Positions 63,962-64,000 of a stretch of DNA of 64,000 nt are shown piece after piece. The notes under the pieces are model-generated. The model saw nothing but the letters and a program-made list of their open reading frames with translations, was not told the origin of the DNA and ran no database searches. Source of the DNA: Blautia hominis (GTDB lineage: Bacteria; Bacillota; Clostridia; Lachnospirales; Lachnospiraceae). Where the stretch lies: contig NQOF01000007.1 in assembly GCA_002270465.1 (NCBI GenBank), forward strand, positions 302,326 to 366,325, in the 5' to 3' direction. The first letter of the stretch is position 1. Each line of letters opens with the position of its first letter. The position numbers and the translations under genes were made by a program.

Positions 63962-64000
63962 ATGAATGATTTGTTGAAGTTGGATATATTTTTCCCAGGT
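63962..64000 (+). CDS. Start of a gene cut by the window edge, possibly an ISL3-family transposase
   Basis: Thirteen codons, MNDLLKLDIFFPG, preceded by GGCGG. The LxIFFPG start is common in ISL3 transposases, but the visible part is too short to be sure. Confidence 0.35.
   Translation, partial: MNDLLKLDIFFPG

Overview
The window looks like chromosomal DNA of a gut Lachnospiraceae (Blautia-like Firmicute). It has low-to-moderate GC, strong AGGAGG ribosome-binding sites, CUT1 sugar importers with YesM/YesN regulators, an MttB-superfamily methyltransferase, LPxTG-like sorting signals and clostridial agr components. The genus is an inference from gene style; no rRNA or tRNA gene was found.

Positions 1-46 kb are ordered chromosome, almost all on the minus strand. 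In transcription order the units are: (i) two paralogous sugar-binding lipoproteins, two ABC permeases, a YesM-type kinase and a YesN-type regulator cut by the left edge; (ii) an ECF sigma factor, a membrane protein and an ABC-2 exporter; (iii) a 2176-residue secreted beta-helix protein ending in a dockerin, followed by a wall-anchored cohesin protein; (iv) a MazG-type pyrophosphohydrolase, HAD phosphatase, barnase-like lipoprotein RNase, barstar and a PrsA/SurA-like protein; (v) a diguanylate cyclase; (vi) a TetR-controlled ABC exporter with MFS and alpha/beta-hydrolase genes; (vii) a plus-strand MATE pump; (viii) an EndoQ-UvrD fusion with a metallophosphoesterase and a GNAT enzyme; (ix) a TetR-controlled MFS, sodium symporter, TIM-barrel isomerase and MttB operon; (x) a GH38 alpha-mannosidase. 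A family of about 110-165 bp intergenic repeats is scattered through the first 29 kb.

Positions 46-64 kb are AT-rich accessory DNA full of insertion sequences and their remains: an IS1634-type element, a catalytically dead IS3 (IS150-type) copy, an IS256 element inserted into a 518-bp internally deleted IS3 derivative, and fragments of IS66, ISL3, IS1634-like and Mu/TniB-type transposons. Within this debris are a complete agrD-agrB pair (50.9-51.6 kb) and, 9 kb away, an XRE regulator followed by an AgrA-like regulator and an AgrC-like kinase (60.65-62.97 kb). Together they would form a full cyclic-peptide quorum-sensing circuit, physically split by mobile DNA. Degenerate inverted copies of one gene fragment lie just upstream of both halves.

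The items I consider most worth follow-up are the split agr system, the cohesin/dockerin neighbour pair, the EndoQ-UvrD fusion with its 27-bp repeat linker, the operator array around the MttB operon, and the nested IS structure with a passenger ORF.
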